Assembly (NCBI RefSeq): GCF_026236535.1
Contig: NZ_JAHTMW010000019.1
Span: 62,001 to 126,000 of the forward strand
Direction of reading: 5' to 3'
Source: Streptomyces sp. SKN60
GTDB taxonomy: Bacteria; Actinomycetota; Actinomycetes; Streptomycetales; Streptomycetaceae
Length of the DNA: 64,000 nt
Shown one piece after another: positions 1-7,893 of this stretch. The position numbers and the translations under genes were made by a program. Each line of letters starts with the position of its first letter. Within the stretch, counting starts at the first letter, position 1. The notes beneath the pieces are model-generated. The model was given only the letters and a program-made list of their open reading frames with translations, did no database searches and had not been told where the DNA came from.

Positions 1-181
1 AGGCGGCGTGGGCGGCGACGTCACCGTCGGAGTGCCCGGCGAGCCCGTACCCGTCGCTGTCGGGGCCTTCCCAGAGCAGGCCCGCGCACCACAGCTCCCG
101 CCCCTTCTCGAAGGCATGGACGTCGGTGCCGATGCCGGTACGGGGAAGGACCGGGGTCTGCGGGGTGGGCTCAGAAGCCAT
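1..181 (-). CDS. ispF: 2-C-methyl-D-erythritol 2,4-cyclodiphosphate synthase, N-terminal part (cut by window start)
   Basis: IspF cyclises CDP-methylerythritol 2-phosphate in the non-mevalonate isoprenoid pathway. Only the first 60 residues are present. They show the family's metal-site motif GTDVHAF and then LAGHSDGDV with HA following, which supplies the catalytic Asp and His residues. The ATG start overlaps the end of ispD by 11 nt, so the two are translationally coupled. This matches the usual Streptomyces order carD-ispD-ispF. The C-terminal two thirds lie outside the window, so completeness cannot be judged. Confidence 0.93.
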   Translation of the reverse strand, partial: MASEPTPQTPVLPRTGIGTDVHAFEKGRELWCAGLLWEGPDSDGYGLAGHSDGDVAAHAA

Positions 182-920
182 CGTTGGCCCTCCTGCGGGC
201 GAGTACGGCCTCGGCGAGGACGAGGTCGAGGGGGCGGGTCACCTTGAAGGCCTCTTCGTGGCCGGGCACGACGACCACGGGCGCGCCGAGCTTCTCGACC
301 ATGCCGGCGTCGTCGGTGGCGCCGTCCCCGATGAGGGCGACGGTGGCGTGGGCGTTGACCAGGGTCTCCCGGTCGAAGCCCTGCGGAGTCTGTACGGCGC
401 GGAGGCGGGCGCGCACCGGGGTGGCGACGACCTGCTCGGGGCCGCCCGGACGCTCGGCCGGCTCGACCTCCTTGACGGTGTCCGCGACGGGCAGCGCGGG
501 GACGACGGCGACGGCCCCGTCCCGTACCGCCTCGATGACCGCGTCGACGGTGTCGACCGGCACCAGCGGGCGGGCGGCGTCGTGGACGAGGACGGTGGTG
601 ATGTCGTCCGGGACGGCCTTGAGGCCGAGGTGGACGGACTCCTGGCGGGTCTCGCCGCCGGGGACGACCACGTAGTCGGTGCGGTCGGGCAGGGCGTGGG
701 CGTCGAGGAGGTTCTTCACCTCGGCGGCGCCGTCGGACGGCGCGACCACGACGACGAGGGAGACGGCGCGGGAGGCGGCCATCGCCCGGACGGCGTGGAT
801 GAGCATGGGGGTGCCGTTCAGCGCGCGCAGCGCCTTGGGGGCGCCCGGGCCGAGGCGCACGCCCCGGCCGGCCGCGGGAATCACCACGGCGGTGCGAGGA
901 GGACGCGCTTGGTCTGTCAT
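171..920 (-). CDS. ispD: 2-C-methyl-D-erythritol 4-phosphate cytidylyltransferase
   Basis: IspD transfers CMP from CTP to methylerythritol 4-phosphate, the step two before IspF. The N-terminal nucleotide-binding loop PAAGRGVRLGPGAPKAL is the family signature (PAAGxGxRxG...PK). HDAARPLV and ATPVRARL in the middle and the C-terminal VTRPLDL motif also fit. The ATG at 920 has a GGA about 8 nt upstream. A GTG at 929 would add three residues (start MEPMTDQ) but has its purines too close. The length of about 249 aa is slightly longer than E. coli IspD. It lies downstream of carD across a strong hairpin and overlaps ispF by 11 nt. Confidence 0.95.
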   Translation of the reverse strand: MTDQARPPRTAVVIPAAGRGVRLGPGAPKALRALNGTPMLIHAVRAMAASRAVSLVVVVAPSDGAAEVKNLLDAHALPDRTDYVVVPGGETRQESVHLGLKAVPDDITTVLVHDAARPLVPVDTVDAVIEAVRDGAVAVVPALPVADTVKEVEPAERPGGPEQVVATPVRARLRAVQTPQGFDRETLVNAHATVALIGDGATDDAGMVEKLGAPVVVVPGHEEAFKVTRPLDLVLAEAVLARRRANDGF

Positions 921-981
921 CGGTTCCACTCCGGCAGGTTTGTTTCCGAGGGCGTCGTGGGTATGGCGTCAACAAGCTGGT

Positions 982-1029
982 GGCGACGCCTCGACCGGGC
1001 CCTTCCGTGACGACGGTCGAGGCGTCGCC
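982..1029. terminator. 15-bp perfect inverted repeat between carD and ispD
   Basis: Arms GGCGACGCCTCGACC (982-996) and its exact reverse complement (1015-1029) enclose an 18-nt loop. There is no T-tract, as is usual for Streptomyces terminators. It sits in the 318-bp gap between carD and ispD, which are transcribed in the same direction. It could end the carD transcript or attenuate read-through into ispDF. I see no gene in the rest of this gap. Confidence 0.7.
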
Positions 1030-1247
1030 ATGCGAGAGCCACGAGAGCCATGGGGGACGGGAGAGAGAAGAGAGACGAACATGCCGCAGTGCCCGGCGAC
1101 GGCACTGTGGAATCGATGGAACCGATGGGATTCATCGATCGGATTCACAGCGCGCCGACGGGCACCGCGGCATTGATGCTGGGCTTGCTGGGCATGGCGG
1201 GTGGTGCGCCAGGCGTCAGACAGCTTCAGGCGACACAGGAGCCGGCG

Positions 1248-1730
1248 TCAGGACGCGAGCACCTCGTCGAGGAGCGCCTCGGCCTTGTCCTCGTTGGTGT
1301 TCTCCGCGAGCGCCAGCTCGCTCACCAGGATCTGCCGAGCCTTGGCGAGCATGCGCTTCTCACCTGCGGAGAGACCGCGCTCGCGCTCTCGGCGCCACAG
1401 GTCGCGCACCACTTCGGCGACCTTGATGACATCGCCGGAGGCGAGCTTCTCCAGGTTTGCCTTGTAGCGACGGGACCAGTTCGTCGGCTCTTCTGCGTAC
1501 GGTGCGCGCAGCACCTCGAAGACCCGGTCCAGCCCGTCCTGACCGACCACGTCGCGAACACCGACGAACTCCGCATTGTCCGCCGGCACACGAACCGTCA
1601 GGTCGCCCTGCGCGACCTTGAGCACCAAGTAGGTCTTGTCCACGCCTTTGATCTGGCGAGTTTCGATGGCCTCGATCAGCGCGGCCCCGTGATGGGGATA
1701 GACCACGGTGTCGCCAACCTTGAACGTCAT
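1248..1730 (-). CDS. carD: CarD-family RNA polymerase-binding transcription factor
   Basis: CarD binds the RNA polymerase beta subunit and stabilises open complexes, acting at most housekeeping promoters in actinobacteria. The 160-aa protein has the beta-lobe-binding Tudor-like domain first (MTFKVGDTVVYPHHGAA, about residues 1-60). An alpha-helical DNA-binding domain follows, with the conserved RRYKANLEKLASGD and RDLWRRERERGLSAGEKRML segments. The length is typical of Streptomyces CarD. The ATG is preceded by a GGAAGGGG-type ribosome site about 10 nt away. It is divergent from the lipoprotein gene across a 657-bp gap and upstream of ispD. Confidence 0.97.
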   Translation of the reverse strand: MTFKVGDTVVYPHHGAALIEAIETRQIKGVDKTYLVLKVAQGDLTVRVPADNAEFVGVRDVVGQDGLDRVFEVLRAPYAEEPTNWSRRYKANLEKLASGDVIKVAEVVRDLWRRERERGLSAGEKRMLAKARQILVSELALAENTNEDKAEALLDEVLAS

Positions 1731-2387
1731 GTGACAGGTACCCCTTCCGTGGCTATCCAGGGTAACACGGATACGGCTTCTTCTGAATGGCGTTTTCGCA
1801 GGTCAGGGCATATCTCGGGGCTTGACAAGTGCGTCGCCCGCGTGCTGCGGCGGGCTTCCGGAAGGCGGTATTCGCAGGTCGGAGCGGCTGCGTCGACGCA
1901 GCGAAACGTCGACGTCACAGGCTTCGGAGGGGGCCGGGAGGAGGGGTGATGCCCCGGTTTGCCGGGTTCGATGTGGCCTGCTTCACGTACTCCGTTCGAG
2001 GATCGACCACCCGTACGGACGGATTCCCGAATTGATCAACATTGCTCGGCAGGGGTTTCTCGAATGGCGCCGGCGTCCCGTCCATGGCGTAATGCGCGGC
2101 CGGCGGCCGAATTGATCACGACACTTATGTGAACGCCACGTCAATGCGTCATGTTCCGGCCATGACGGCAAGTTCTCGCCGTGGGGTGCGCGACCGGCTG
2201 GGTGACAGCTACGTGACCGGCTGGGTGACCGGCTGGGTGACCGGCCGGGGAGGTGCCGGGCGGACGCACCTGTGCGCAGGGGGCGGGTCGGGTGCGGGAC
2301 GGAGAGTGCGGCTCGGTAACCTAAGCGCGCTGACACACCTTTAGTCCGTCCTTAGCCTGTCCGTACGTCCTAGGAGTTGCCGCCGCC
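1731..2387. other. 657-bp divergent intergenic region (carD / lipoprotein)
   Basis: No credible gene was found; the open frames here lack coding character. The region should hold the promoters for carD (minus) and the lipoprotein gene (plus). It contains a TTGACA hexamer near 1822, two copies of GAATTGATCA about 79 bp apart (near 2029 and 2108), and a 12-bp tandem repeat at 2213-2248. It is less GC-rich than the neighbouring genes, as expected for a regulatory region. Confidence 0.5.
2213..2248. repeat. 12-bp tandem repeat, three units
   Basis: GTGACCGGCTGG is repeated directly three times; the last copy has one T-to-C change. A partial earlier copy lies just upstream (near 2190). It is in the leader region of the lipoprotein gene. 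Its function is unknown. Confidence 0.75.
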
Positions 2388-3029
2388 GTGAGCCGCAGCC
2401 TTCGACGCGGCGCCCTCGCCGCCACCGCCGTCGTGATCTCGATCGCCGCCCTGTCCGCCTGTGGTGCGGGCAACGACGCACAGACGCTCGGCGTCCGGCC
2501 GGACAACGCCGCCGTCACCGTGGACGACGTCAAGGTCCAGAACGCCCTCGTGATCACCCAGCCCGACCCGGGCGCGGTCGGTCCGGCGGTCGTCTCCGCC
2601 ACCGTCTTCAACAACGGCACGACCCGCCAGACCCTCGAGTCGATCACCCTGCCGGGCACCGTCGGCACCGTGAAGCTCAAGGCGGCCGAGGGCAACGGCC
2701 CGATCGTCGTCCCCGCCGGCGGCTACGTGGTCATCGGCGGCCAGGGCAACGCGTCCGCCGTGATCGAGGGCGGCCTGCGCGAGGCGAAGAACGGCGACCA
2801 GCAGGCGGTCGTCTTCAAGCTGAGCCAGACCGGCGACGTGGCGCTCCGCGCCTTCGTCGTCCCGGCGCAGAGCTACTTCAAGGACTTCGGCCCGTCCGAG
2901 CTCCCGAAGGCCCCGGTCGCCACCCCGACCGCCACGGCCACCACCACGGCCACCCCGACCGGCACGGCGACCCCCACGGGCACCGCCACCCCGACGGGCG
3001 AGGCGAGCCACGAGGCCGCCGGCCACTGA
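2388..3029 (+). CDS. secreted lipoprotein with C-terminal Thr/Pro-rich tail
   Basis: The 213-aa product has a positively charged start, a hydrophobic segment and a lipobox LSAC with the lipid-accepting Cys at residue 25, so it should be anchored outside the membrane. The middle (about 30-170) is a beta-rich domain resembling secreted DUF461/copper-chaperone-like lipoproteins; this assignment is uncertain. The last 40 residues are a repetitive TATPTGTATPTG linker. The GTG start has an AGGAG about 12 nt upstream. It lies convergent to phoP, separated only by a very long hairpin. Its position beside phoRP suggests, but does not prove, a link to phosphate physiology. Confidence 0.85.
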   Translation: MSRSLRRGALAATAVVISIAALSACGAGNDAQTLGVRPDNAAVTVDDVKVQNALVITQPDPGAVGPAVVSATVFNNGTTRQTLESITLPGTVGTVKLKAAEGNGPIVVPAGGYVVIGGQGNASAVIEGGLREAKNGDQQAVVFKLSQTGDVALRAFVVPAQSYFKDFGPSELPKAPVATPTATATTTATPTGTATPTGTATPTGEASHEAAGH

Positions 3030-3114
3030 GCCGGACTCGTAGATCGGCATGCGTAAGGGGCGCCCCCTCCGAGGAGGGGGCGCCCCTTACGCATGCCGAT
3101 CTACGAGTCCGGCT
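3029..3114. terminator. Exceptionally long bidirectional terminator hairpin
   Basis: A perfect inverted repeat has 42-bp arms (3029-3070 and 3073-3114) separated by only 2 nt. The left arm begins with the last base of the lipoprotein stop codon. The right arm ends on the first base of the phoP stop codon. The core is GGGGCGCCCCCTCC / GGAGGGGGCGCCCC. It serves both convergent genes and is far longer than a normal terminator. Confidence 0.93.
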
Positions 3115-3794
3115 TACGGCTCGAACTTGTAGCCGAGGCCGCGCACCGTCACCAGGTACCGCGGCGCGCCCGGATCGGGTTCGATCTTGGCGCGGAGGCG
3201 CTTCACGTGGACGTCGAGGGTCTTCGTGTCGCCGACGTAGTCCGCGCCCCAGACGCGGTCGATGAGCTGCATGCGGGTGAGGACGCGGCCCGCGTTGCGG
3301 AGCAGCATCTCCAGGAGGTCGAACTCCTTCAGGGGCAGGTCGACCTTGCCGCCGCCGACGGTGACCACGTGGCGGTCGACGTCCATGCGGACCGGGCCGG
3401 CCTCCAGGGCGGCGGGGGTGACCTCCTCCGGCTCGCCGCGGCGGCGCAGCACCGCGCGGATGCGGGCGACCAGCTCCCGCGAGGAGAAGGGCTTCGTCAC
3501 GTAGTCGTCGGCTCCTATTTCCAGGCCGACGACCTTGTCGATCTCGCTGTCCTTGGCGGTCACCATGATGACCGGGACGTTCGAGCGGCTGCGCAGCTGG
3601 CGGCACACCTCCGTACCGGGCAGACCCGGCAGCATGAGGTCGAGGAGGACGAGGTCCGCCCCGTTGCGCTCGAACTCGTCGAGGCCGTCGGGCCCGGTCG
3701 CCGCGACGGCGACCTCGAAGCCCTCCTTGCGGAGCATGTACGACAGGGCGTCGCTGAAGGATTCCTCATCCTCGACGACAAGCACACGGGTCAC
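3114..3794 (-). CDS. phoP: Phosphate response regulator PhoP
   Basis: OmpR-family response regulator of phosphate limitation. The receiver domain (about 1-120) has the acidic pair VVEDEE and the phospho-acceptor Asp52 in LLDLMLPG, with a conserved KPFSSREL lysine. The C-terminal winged helix (about 135-226) ends in VRGLGYKFEP. The GTG start overlaps the phoR stop as GTGA, so synthesis is coupled. The protein has 226 aa, close to S. coelicolor PhoP. In Streptomyces PhoP binds PHO boxes made of 11-nt direct repeats, and such repeats occur upstream of this operon. A longer upstream frame has no family similarity. Confidence 0.97.
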   Translation of the reverse strand: MTRVLVVEDEESFSDALSYMLRKEGFEVAVAATGPDGLDEFERNGADLVLLDLMLPGLPGTEVCRQLRSRSNVPVIMVTAKDSEIDKVVGLEIGADDYVTKPFSSRELVARIRAVLRRRGEPEEVTPAALEAGPVRMDVDRHVVTVGGGKVDLPLKEFDLLEMLLRNAGRVLTRMQLIDRVWGADYVGDTKTLDVHVKRLRAKIEPDPGAPRYLVTVRGLGYKFEP

Positions 3795-5092
3795 GGAAGG
3801 ACCTCCGGGGCGGGGAGTGGTTCGGTCATGAGATCGGGGGTGGGGGAGGTGGAGGCGGCACCGTGGCCGGAGCCGAACCCGCCGCCGCCTTCGGCGTCGG
3901 GGTCGGCGTCGGGCCCGTCCTCGTCGGATCGGCGGTTCCGCGCGGCGCCCGCCTCGGGGAGCCGCAGGGTGAAGGTCGAGCCCTGGCCCTCGGTGCTCCA
4001 CACGGTGACCTCGCCACCGTGGGAGGCGGCCACGTGCTTGACGATGGCCAGGCCGAGCCCCGTACCACCGGTGGCACGGGAGCGGGCCGGGTCGACCCGG
4101 TAGAAGCGTTCGAAGATCCGCTCGCGGTCCTTCTCCGAGATGCCGATGCCCTGGTCGGTCACCGCTATCTCGATCAGATCCCCGCCGGGCGCCGCCACCC
4201 GGCGGGCGGCGATGCCCACCCGGGTGCGGGCCGGCGAGTAGTTGACGGCGTTCTCCACGAGGTTGCCGAGGGCGGCGGCGAGCTGCCCCCGGCTGCCCCA
4301 GACGGACAGGTCGGCCGTGCCGCCGGACGCCATGGTGATCTGCTTGGTGGACGCGGTGTGGCGCGAACGGTCGATCGCCTCGGCGACCAGCTCGTCCACC
4401 CGCACCGGCTCGGAGTCCTCCAGCGGGTCGTCGTTCTGCACCCGCGAGAGGTCGATGAGCTCCTGCACGAGATTGGTGAGGCGGGTGGCCTCGATCTGCA
4501 TCCGGCCCGCGAAGCGGGTGACCGCCTCGGGGTCGTCCGAGGCGTCCATGACCGCCTCGGAGAGCAGGGAGAGCGCGCCCGTCGGGGTCTTCAGCTCATG
4601 GCTCACGTTCGCCACGAAGTCCCGCCGCACCGCTTCGATGCGCCGCGCCTCCGTCAGGTCCTCGACGAGCAGGAGCACGAGCCGGGATCCCAGCGGGGCG
4701 ACCCGGGCGGAGACGGCGAGGGCCTCGCCGCGCCCGGTGCCGCGCCGCGGCAGGTCCAGCTCGACCTGTCGTATCTCCCCGTCCCTGCGGGTGTCGCGGG
4801 CCATGTTGAGCATGGGCTCCACGGCCAGCTTCCCGCCGCGGACCAGGCCGAGCGCGTACGCCGCCGAGCTGGCCTTGACCACCGAGTCGCTCTCGTCGAG
4901 GACGACCGCGGAGGAGCGCAGCACAGACAGCACGGTGTCGACGCCGGGCGGCAGCACGGCGTCGGTGTGCAGGGAGGTACGGGTGGGTCGCGCCTGGTCG
5001 CGCTCGCTCCAGCGGAATGCCAGCATGGCGATCACGCCGGTGCACACCCCGGCGATCGCGGCCAATGCGGCGACCGCCGCGTTCACGTCCAT
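3791..5092 (-). CDS. phoR: Phosphate sensor histidine kinase PhoR
   Basis: Membrane sensor kinase partnering PhoP. The 433-aa protein has a single N-terminal membrane segment (about 5-26), a PAS-like region (about 55-150), a HisKA domain with phospho-acceptor His165 in VSHELKTP, and a HATPase domain with NLVENAVNYS, DQGIGI and GTGLGLAI boxes. The start MDVNAAVAAL matches S. coelicolor PhoR. An upstream in-frame start at 5236 would run through the PHO boxes and lose the membrane segment's position. The acidic C-terminal tail (DEDGPDADPDAEG) is poorly conserved. It overlaps phoP by 4 nt and is divergent from phoU. Confidence 0.96.
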   Translation of the reverse strand: MDVNAAVAALAAIAGVCTGVIAMLAFRWSERDQARPTRTSLHTDAVLPPGVDTVLSVLRSSAVVLDESDSVVKASSAAYALGLVRGGKLAVEPMLNMARDTRRDGEIRQVELDLPRRGTGRGEALAVSARVAPLGSRLVLLLVEDLTEARRIEAVRRDFVANVSHELKTPTGALSLLSEAVMDASDDPEAVTRFAGRMQIEATRLTNLVQELIDLSRVQNDDPLEDSEPVRVDELVAEAIDRSRHTASTKQITMASGGTADLSVWGSRGQLAAALGNLVENAVNYSPARTRVGIAARRVAAPGGDLIEIAVTDQGIGISEKDRERIFERFYRVDPARSRATGGTGLGLAIVKHVAASHGGEVTVWSTEGQGSTFTLRLPEAGAARNRRSDEDGPDADPDAEGGGGFGSGHGAASTSPTPDLMTEPLPAPEVLP

Positions 5093-5166
5093 GCCATCCA
5101 GGTTATGCGGGACGAATGACACTCTCCCAGCCGTCCGAGTGGCTGCTCGAACAGTCGTCGCCCAGA

Positions 5167-5210
5167 GTTCACCGAGGGGACGGGCCGGGTTCATTTGCCC
5201 TGATGGGGGC
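5167..5210. promoter_or_regulatory. PHO-box cluster 1 (PhoP-binding direct repeats)
   Basis: Consecutive 11-nt units GTTCACCGAGG, GGACGGGCCGG, GTTCATTTGCC and CTGATGGGGGC alternate a strong (GTTCA) and a weak unit. The strong units are 22 nt apart, which is the published Streptomyces PHO-box arrangement. It sits about 75 bp upstream of phoR and 145 bp upstream of phoU. Confidence 0.85.
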
Positions 5211-5230
5211 TGCGGCGTCCGTTGCCCAGA

Positions 5231-5263
5231 GTTCACCTGGGTGACAGGGGTGATTCACGCAAG
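5231..5263. promoter_or_regulatory. PHO-box cluster 2 (PhoP-binding direct repeats)
   Basis: Units GTTCACCTGGG, TGACAGGGGTG and ATTCACGCAAG repeat the 11-nt periodicity. The flanking bases GCCCAGAGTTCACC are shared with cluster 1, 64 bp away, so the two clusters look duplicated. It is nearer phoU (about 90 bp from its start). Confidence 0.85.
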
Positions 5264-5352
5264 GGGCTGGTGCCGGACGCGTAGGGGCCCGACCGTAGGG
5301 GGTACGTACGGCCGTACAGGCGTACAGCAGAGGCGTGAAGAGAGGGACATCG

Positions 5353-6033
5353 ATGCGGGACGCGTACCACGAGGAACTTGACTCGATCGGCGAGGGCCTG
5401 GTCGAGATGGCCCGCCTGGTCGGGTCCGCGATCGGGCGCGCCACCACGGCCATGCTGGACGCCGACCTGAAGCTCGCGGAGAGCGTCATCGCCGCGGACC
5501 AGAAGGTCGACGACCTCCAGCACGACCTGGAGGCGCGCGCGATCGCGCTGCTCGCCCGGCAGCAGCCGGTGGCGACGGACCTGCGGATCGTGGTGACCTC
5601 ACTGCGGATGAGCGCCGACCTGGAGCGCTCGGGCGACCTGGCCCAGCACGTGGCCAAGCTGACCCGGCTGCGCTTCCCGGACCGGGCCGTGCCGAACGAC
5701 CTGCACGCGACGATCCTCCAGATGGGTCAGCTGGCGCAGCGCCTGATGGCGAAGGCCGCCGAGGTGATCATCACCAAGGACGTCGACATGGCGATGCAGC
5801 TGGAGCAGGACGACGACGAGATGGACCTGCTGCACCGCACGCTCTTCCAGCACCTGATGGACGACCGCTGGAAGCACGGCATCGAGACCGCCGTGGACGT
5901 GACGCTGCTCGGCCGCTACTACGAGCGGTTCGCCGACCACGCGGTGTCGGTGGCCAAGCGCGTGGTCTACCTGGTGACGGGTGAGCACGCGGACGAGCTG
6001 CAGCCGGCGGACGTGCCGGTCGAGGGCGCGTAG
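5353..6033 (+). CDS. phoU: Phosphate signalling complex protein PhoU
   Basis: PhoU restrains phosphate signalling by bridging the PstSCAB transporter and PhoR. The 226-aa protein is all alpha-helical with two PhoU three-helix repeats. They include DLQHDLEARAIALLARQQPVATDLR and a second DERMDL-type metal motif seen here as EQDDDEMDLLHR. The YYERFADHAVSVAKRV helix is typical. I chose the ATG MRDAYHEELD because AGAGGGA lies 7 nt upstream; the ATG six codons earlier has no such site. It is divergent from phoRP across the PHO boxes and is therefore a likely PhoP target. Confidence 0.96.
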   Translation: MRDAYHEELDSIGEGLVEMARLVGSAIGRATTAMLDADLKLAESVIAADQKVDDLQHDLEARAIALLARQQPVATDLRIVVTSLRMSADLERSGDLAQHVAKLTRLRFPDRAVPNDLHATILQMGQLAQRLMAKAAEVIITKDVDMAMQLEQDDDEMDLLHRTLFQHLMDDRWKHGIETAVDVTLLGRYYERFADHAVSVAKRVVYLVTGEHADELQPADVPVEGA

Positions 6034-6147
6034 GGCTTGTAGGGCGCGACGGGGGAAGGTCGTCGCACAACAGTGCGCCGTTGATGCGCCCTGGGCGGTG
6101 GGCATGCAATGGGGGGAGGCGAGGTACGCCTCTGAGGGAGGGACCCC

Positions 6148-6306
6148 ATGGCCGACACCGCTCCGACCACCGACCGCCCGCAGGAGCCGCCGGCCCCGCG
6201 CGGCGCCCAGTTCCTGCCCGTCCTCGGCGCCTGCGGCTGCGGCTCCGGCTGCGGCTGCGGCTGCCAGTCCGGCGGGCCGTGCCAGTGCGGGGGCTGCTCC
6301 TCGTAG
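6148..6306 (+). CDS. Small cysteine-rich protein (metallothionein-like)
   Basis: 52 codons encode a Pro/Ala-rich N-terminal half followed by eight cysteines (positions 29, 31, 35, 37, 39, 45, 47, 50) in a Gly/Ser/Gln background. The motifs are CGCGSGCGCGC and CQCGGC. CxC pairs of this density suggest metal or thiol chemistry, but no known metallothionein family is clearly recognisable. GAGGGAGGGA precedes the ATG at a good distance, supporting translation. It lies downstream of phoU on the same strand and ends at a strong hairpin. Confidence 0.8.
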   Translation: MADTAPTTDRPQEPPAPRGAQFLPVLGACGCGSGCGCGCQSGGPCQCGGCSS

Positions 6307-6310
6307 GACT

Positions 6311-6344
6311 CGCGATGGGCCCGCCGCTCGGCGGGCCCATCGCG
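6311..6344. terminator. Bidirectional terminator hairpin
   Basis: Arms CGCGATGGGCCCGC (6311-6324) and GCGGGCCCATCGCG (6331-6344) pair perfectly around a 6-nt loop. The hairpin lies between the cysteine-rich gene and the convergent acetyltransferase stop codon. Confidence 0.88.
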
Positions 6345-6827
6345 CTACCTGAGGTCGAGTACGCCGACGGTCTGGTCGCCGGCGAGCTCGCCGGTATCGC
6401 GGAATCCGAGCCGGCGGTAGAAGTCGCCGGGCCCGTGCTCGCCGCGGTGCCAGGTCACGTACAGCTGCCCGGCCCCGCGCCGCCGCAGCTCGTCGCGCAC
6501 GGCGTCGACGGCGAACCGCCCGTACCCCTTGCCCTGGTGCTCGGCGCCGATGTTCAGCCGCCACAGGCCGCTGCGCAGGTCGGCCGGGTCGCGCTCGGCG
6601 TCCCACTGGATGTCGACGAAGGCCATGACGAAGCCGACCAGCTCGTCCCCGTCGAAGATCAGCCGCGGCCAGGCGGTGTTCCCGTACGCGTAGGCCTCGG
6701 CGAGCGAGTGGGCGACGGGTGCGACGTTGTCCTGCTGGTGGGGGTGGACCTTCAGGGCGAGGGCGGCGTCGACGGTGGCCGGGGTGACCGGCTCCAGGCG
6801 CGGCGCCGGTATCGGTGACGAACTCAT
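6345..6827 (-). CDS. GNAT acetyltransferase, diamine/polyamine N-acetyltransferase-like
   Basis: Acetyl-CoA-dependent N-acetyltransferase of 160 aa. The GNAT core is visible: beta-strand VGFVMAFVDIQW, the acetyl-CoA loop NIGAEHQGKGYGRFAV (consensus Q/RxxGxG/A) and the C-terminal FYRRLGFRDTGEL motif. The N-terminal ...VHPHQQDNVAPVAHSLAEAYA pattern is common in spermine/spermidine acetyltransferase-like members. The substrate cannot be read from sequence. It is convergent to the cysteine-rich gene and divergent from a second GNAT gene. Confidence 0.85.
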   Translation of the reverse strand: MSSSPIPAPRLEPVTPATVDAALALKVHPHQQDNVAPVAHSLAEAYAYGNTAWPRLIFDGDELVGFVMAFVDIQWDAERDPADLRSGLWRLNIGAEHQGKGYGRFAVDAVRDELRRRGAGQLYVTWHRGEHGPGDFYRRLGFRDTGELAGDQTVGVLDLR

Positions 6828-6910
6828 GGGCGGACGTTAGACGAGGGACGTCCGGCGCCGCCCGTCAATAAAGCCTTGCGTTGTGTACGGGCAGCGCCAG
6901 GATGGGGCGC

Positions 6911-7525
6911 ATGCCTGCCGTACCCGCGCTGCTCCGCCGTACCGTCCTCGCCCGGGCGAACGCCCCCGAGGAGGTGTCCCCCGCGCTGCGCCGGCAGCTG
7001 ATCGACTGCTGGATCGCGGTCACCAACGCGGGTGGCGCCGCCGGTTTCCCCTTCCCGCCGGTCGCGGAGGCGGAGGTCGCCCCGGTCGCGGACGCGCTGA
7101 TCGCGCGCCTCGCGCCGGACGGGCACCGCCTGATCACCGCGACGGTGGGTGCGCGCCTCGCCGGCTGGGTGGTCCTCGGCCACGACCCGAACCCGCTGGT
7201 CGCGCACTGGGGCTCGGTCCACCACCTGCAGACCCACCCCGACTTCCGCGGCCACGGCCTGGGCACCGCCCTGATGCGCGAGCTCCACCGCGTGGCCCGC
7301 GACGAGCTCTCCCTCACCCACCTCCGCCTCGCCGCCCGCGGCGGCGAGGGCCTCGAAGCCTTCTACACCGCCCTCGGCTGGACCGAAACCGGCCGCTGGC
7401 CCCAAGCCCTCCGCCTGGGCCCGACCCCGGAGGACCTCCGGGACGAGGTCCTGATGTGCCTGGACCTCGCCCCGGCGGCGGCCAAGGCGCTGCCGGCGGC
7501 CGGCGCGGAGGTTCGTACGCGGTAG
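6911..7525 (+). CDS. GNAT acetyltransferase
   Basis: 204-aa N-acetyltransferase of unknown substrate. It has a regular GNAT fold: AGWVVLGHDPNP strand, VHHLQTHPDFRGHGLGTALM acetyl-CoA site and EAFYTALGWTETGRWP near the end. ATG codons at 6902 and 6911 are both possible; the second is preferred because a GGGG lies just upstream. The 84-bp gap to the divergent GNAT gene should hold both promoters. No operon partner is seen. Confidence 0.8.
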   Translation: MPAVPALLRRTVLARANAPEEVSPALRRQLIDCWIAVTNAGGAAGFPFPPVAEAEVAPVADALIARLAPDGHRLITATVGARLAGWVVLGHDPNPLVAHWGSVHHLQTHPDFRGHGLGTALMRELHRVARDELSLTHLRLAARGGEGLEAFYTALGWTETGRWPQALRLGPTPEDLRDEVLMCLDLAPAAAKALPAAGAEVRTR

Positions 7526-7536
7526 CCGGGCGCGGG

Positions 7537-7893
7537 TCAGTTCCTGAGGAGGAAGACCACCGAGCGCAGCTTCAGCCGGTCAGAGGCCGGGCGGCCGTGG
7601 GGGCGGAGGGTCCAGGAGTCACCGGTGCAGTCGGGCTCGGTGAAGACCATCGCGTACTCGTCGGTGTCGTTGTGCGGGGCGAAGGCCGGTGCGGAGGCGT
7701 CCGGGTCCGCGACCTCGGCGAGGGTGATGCACTGGTCGCTCGCCGGGTCGTGCAGGGTGACGGCGATGGGCTCGCCGTTCAGGCCGGCCACGCGGTAGGA
7801 GAAGTCGCCGGTGGTGGCCTGGGCGGGGGTGGCGAAGGCGGCGGTGAGGGCGAGGGCACCGCAAGCGGCGGCGAGGGTGTGCCGAAGGCGCAC
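7537..7893 (-). CDS. Small secreted protein of unknown function
   Basis: The 118-aa product has a clear Sec signal peptide: RLRH, a hydrophobic stretch LAAACGALALTAAFA and a likely cut after PAQA. The mature domain (about 90 aa) holds two cysteines that could pair (QCITLAE and PDCTGDSW), and ends in VVFLLRN. The look is of a small beta-crystallin or inhibitor-like secreted protein, but I cannot assign a family. It starts with GTG behind a weak ribosome site. It is convergent to the upstream acetyltransferase with only 11 bp between stops. Confidence 0.7.
   Translation of the reverse strand: MRLRHTLAAACGALALTAAFATPAQATTGDFSYRVAGLNGEPIAVTLHDPASDQCITLAEVADPDASAPAFAPHNDTDEYAMVFTEPDCTGDSWTLRPHGRPASDRLKLRSVVFLLRN

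Noticed and set aside
1731..2387. Possible small RNA or small gene in the carD upstream region
   Set aside because: No hairpin with terminator, no ribosome site with coding-like frame; only promoters are expected.
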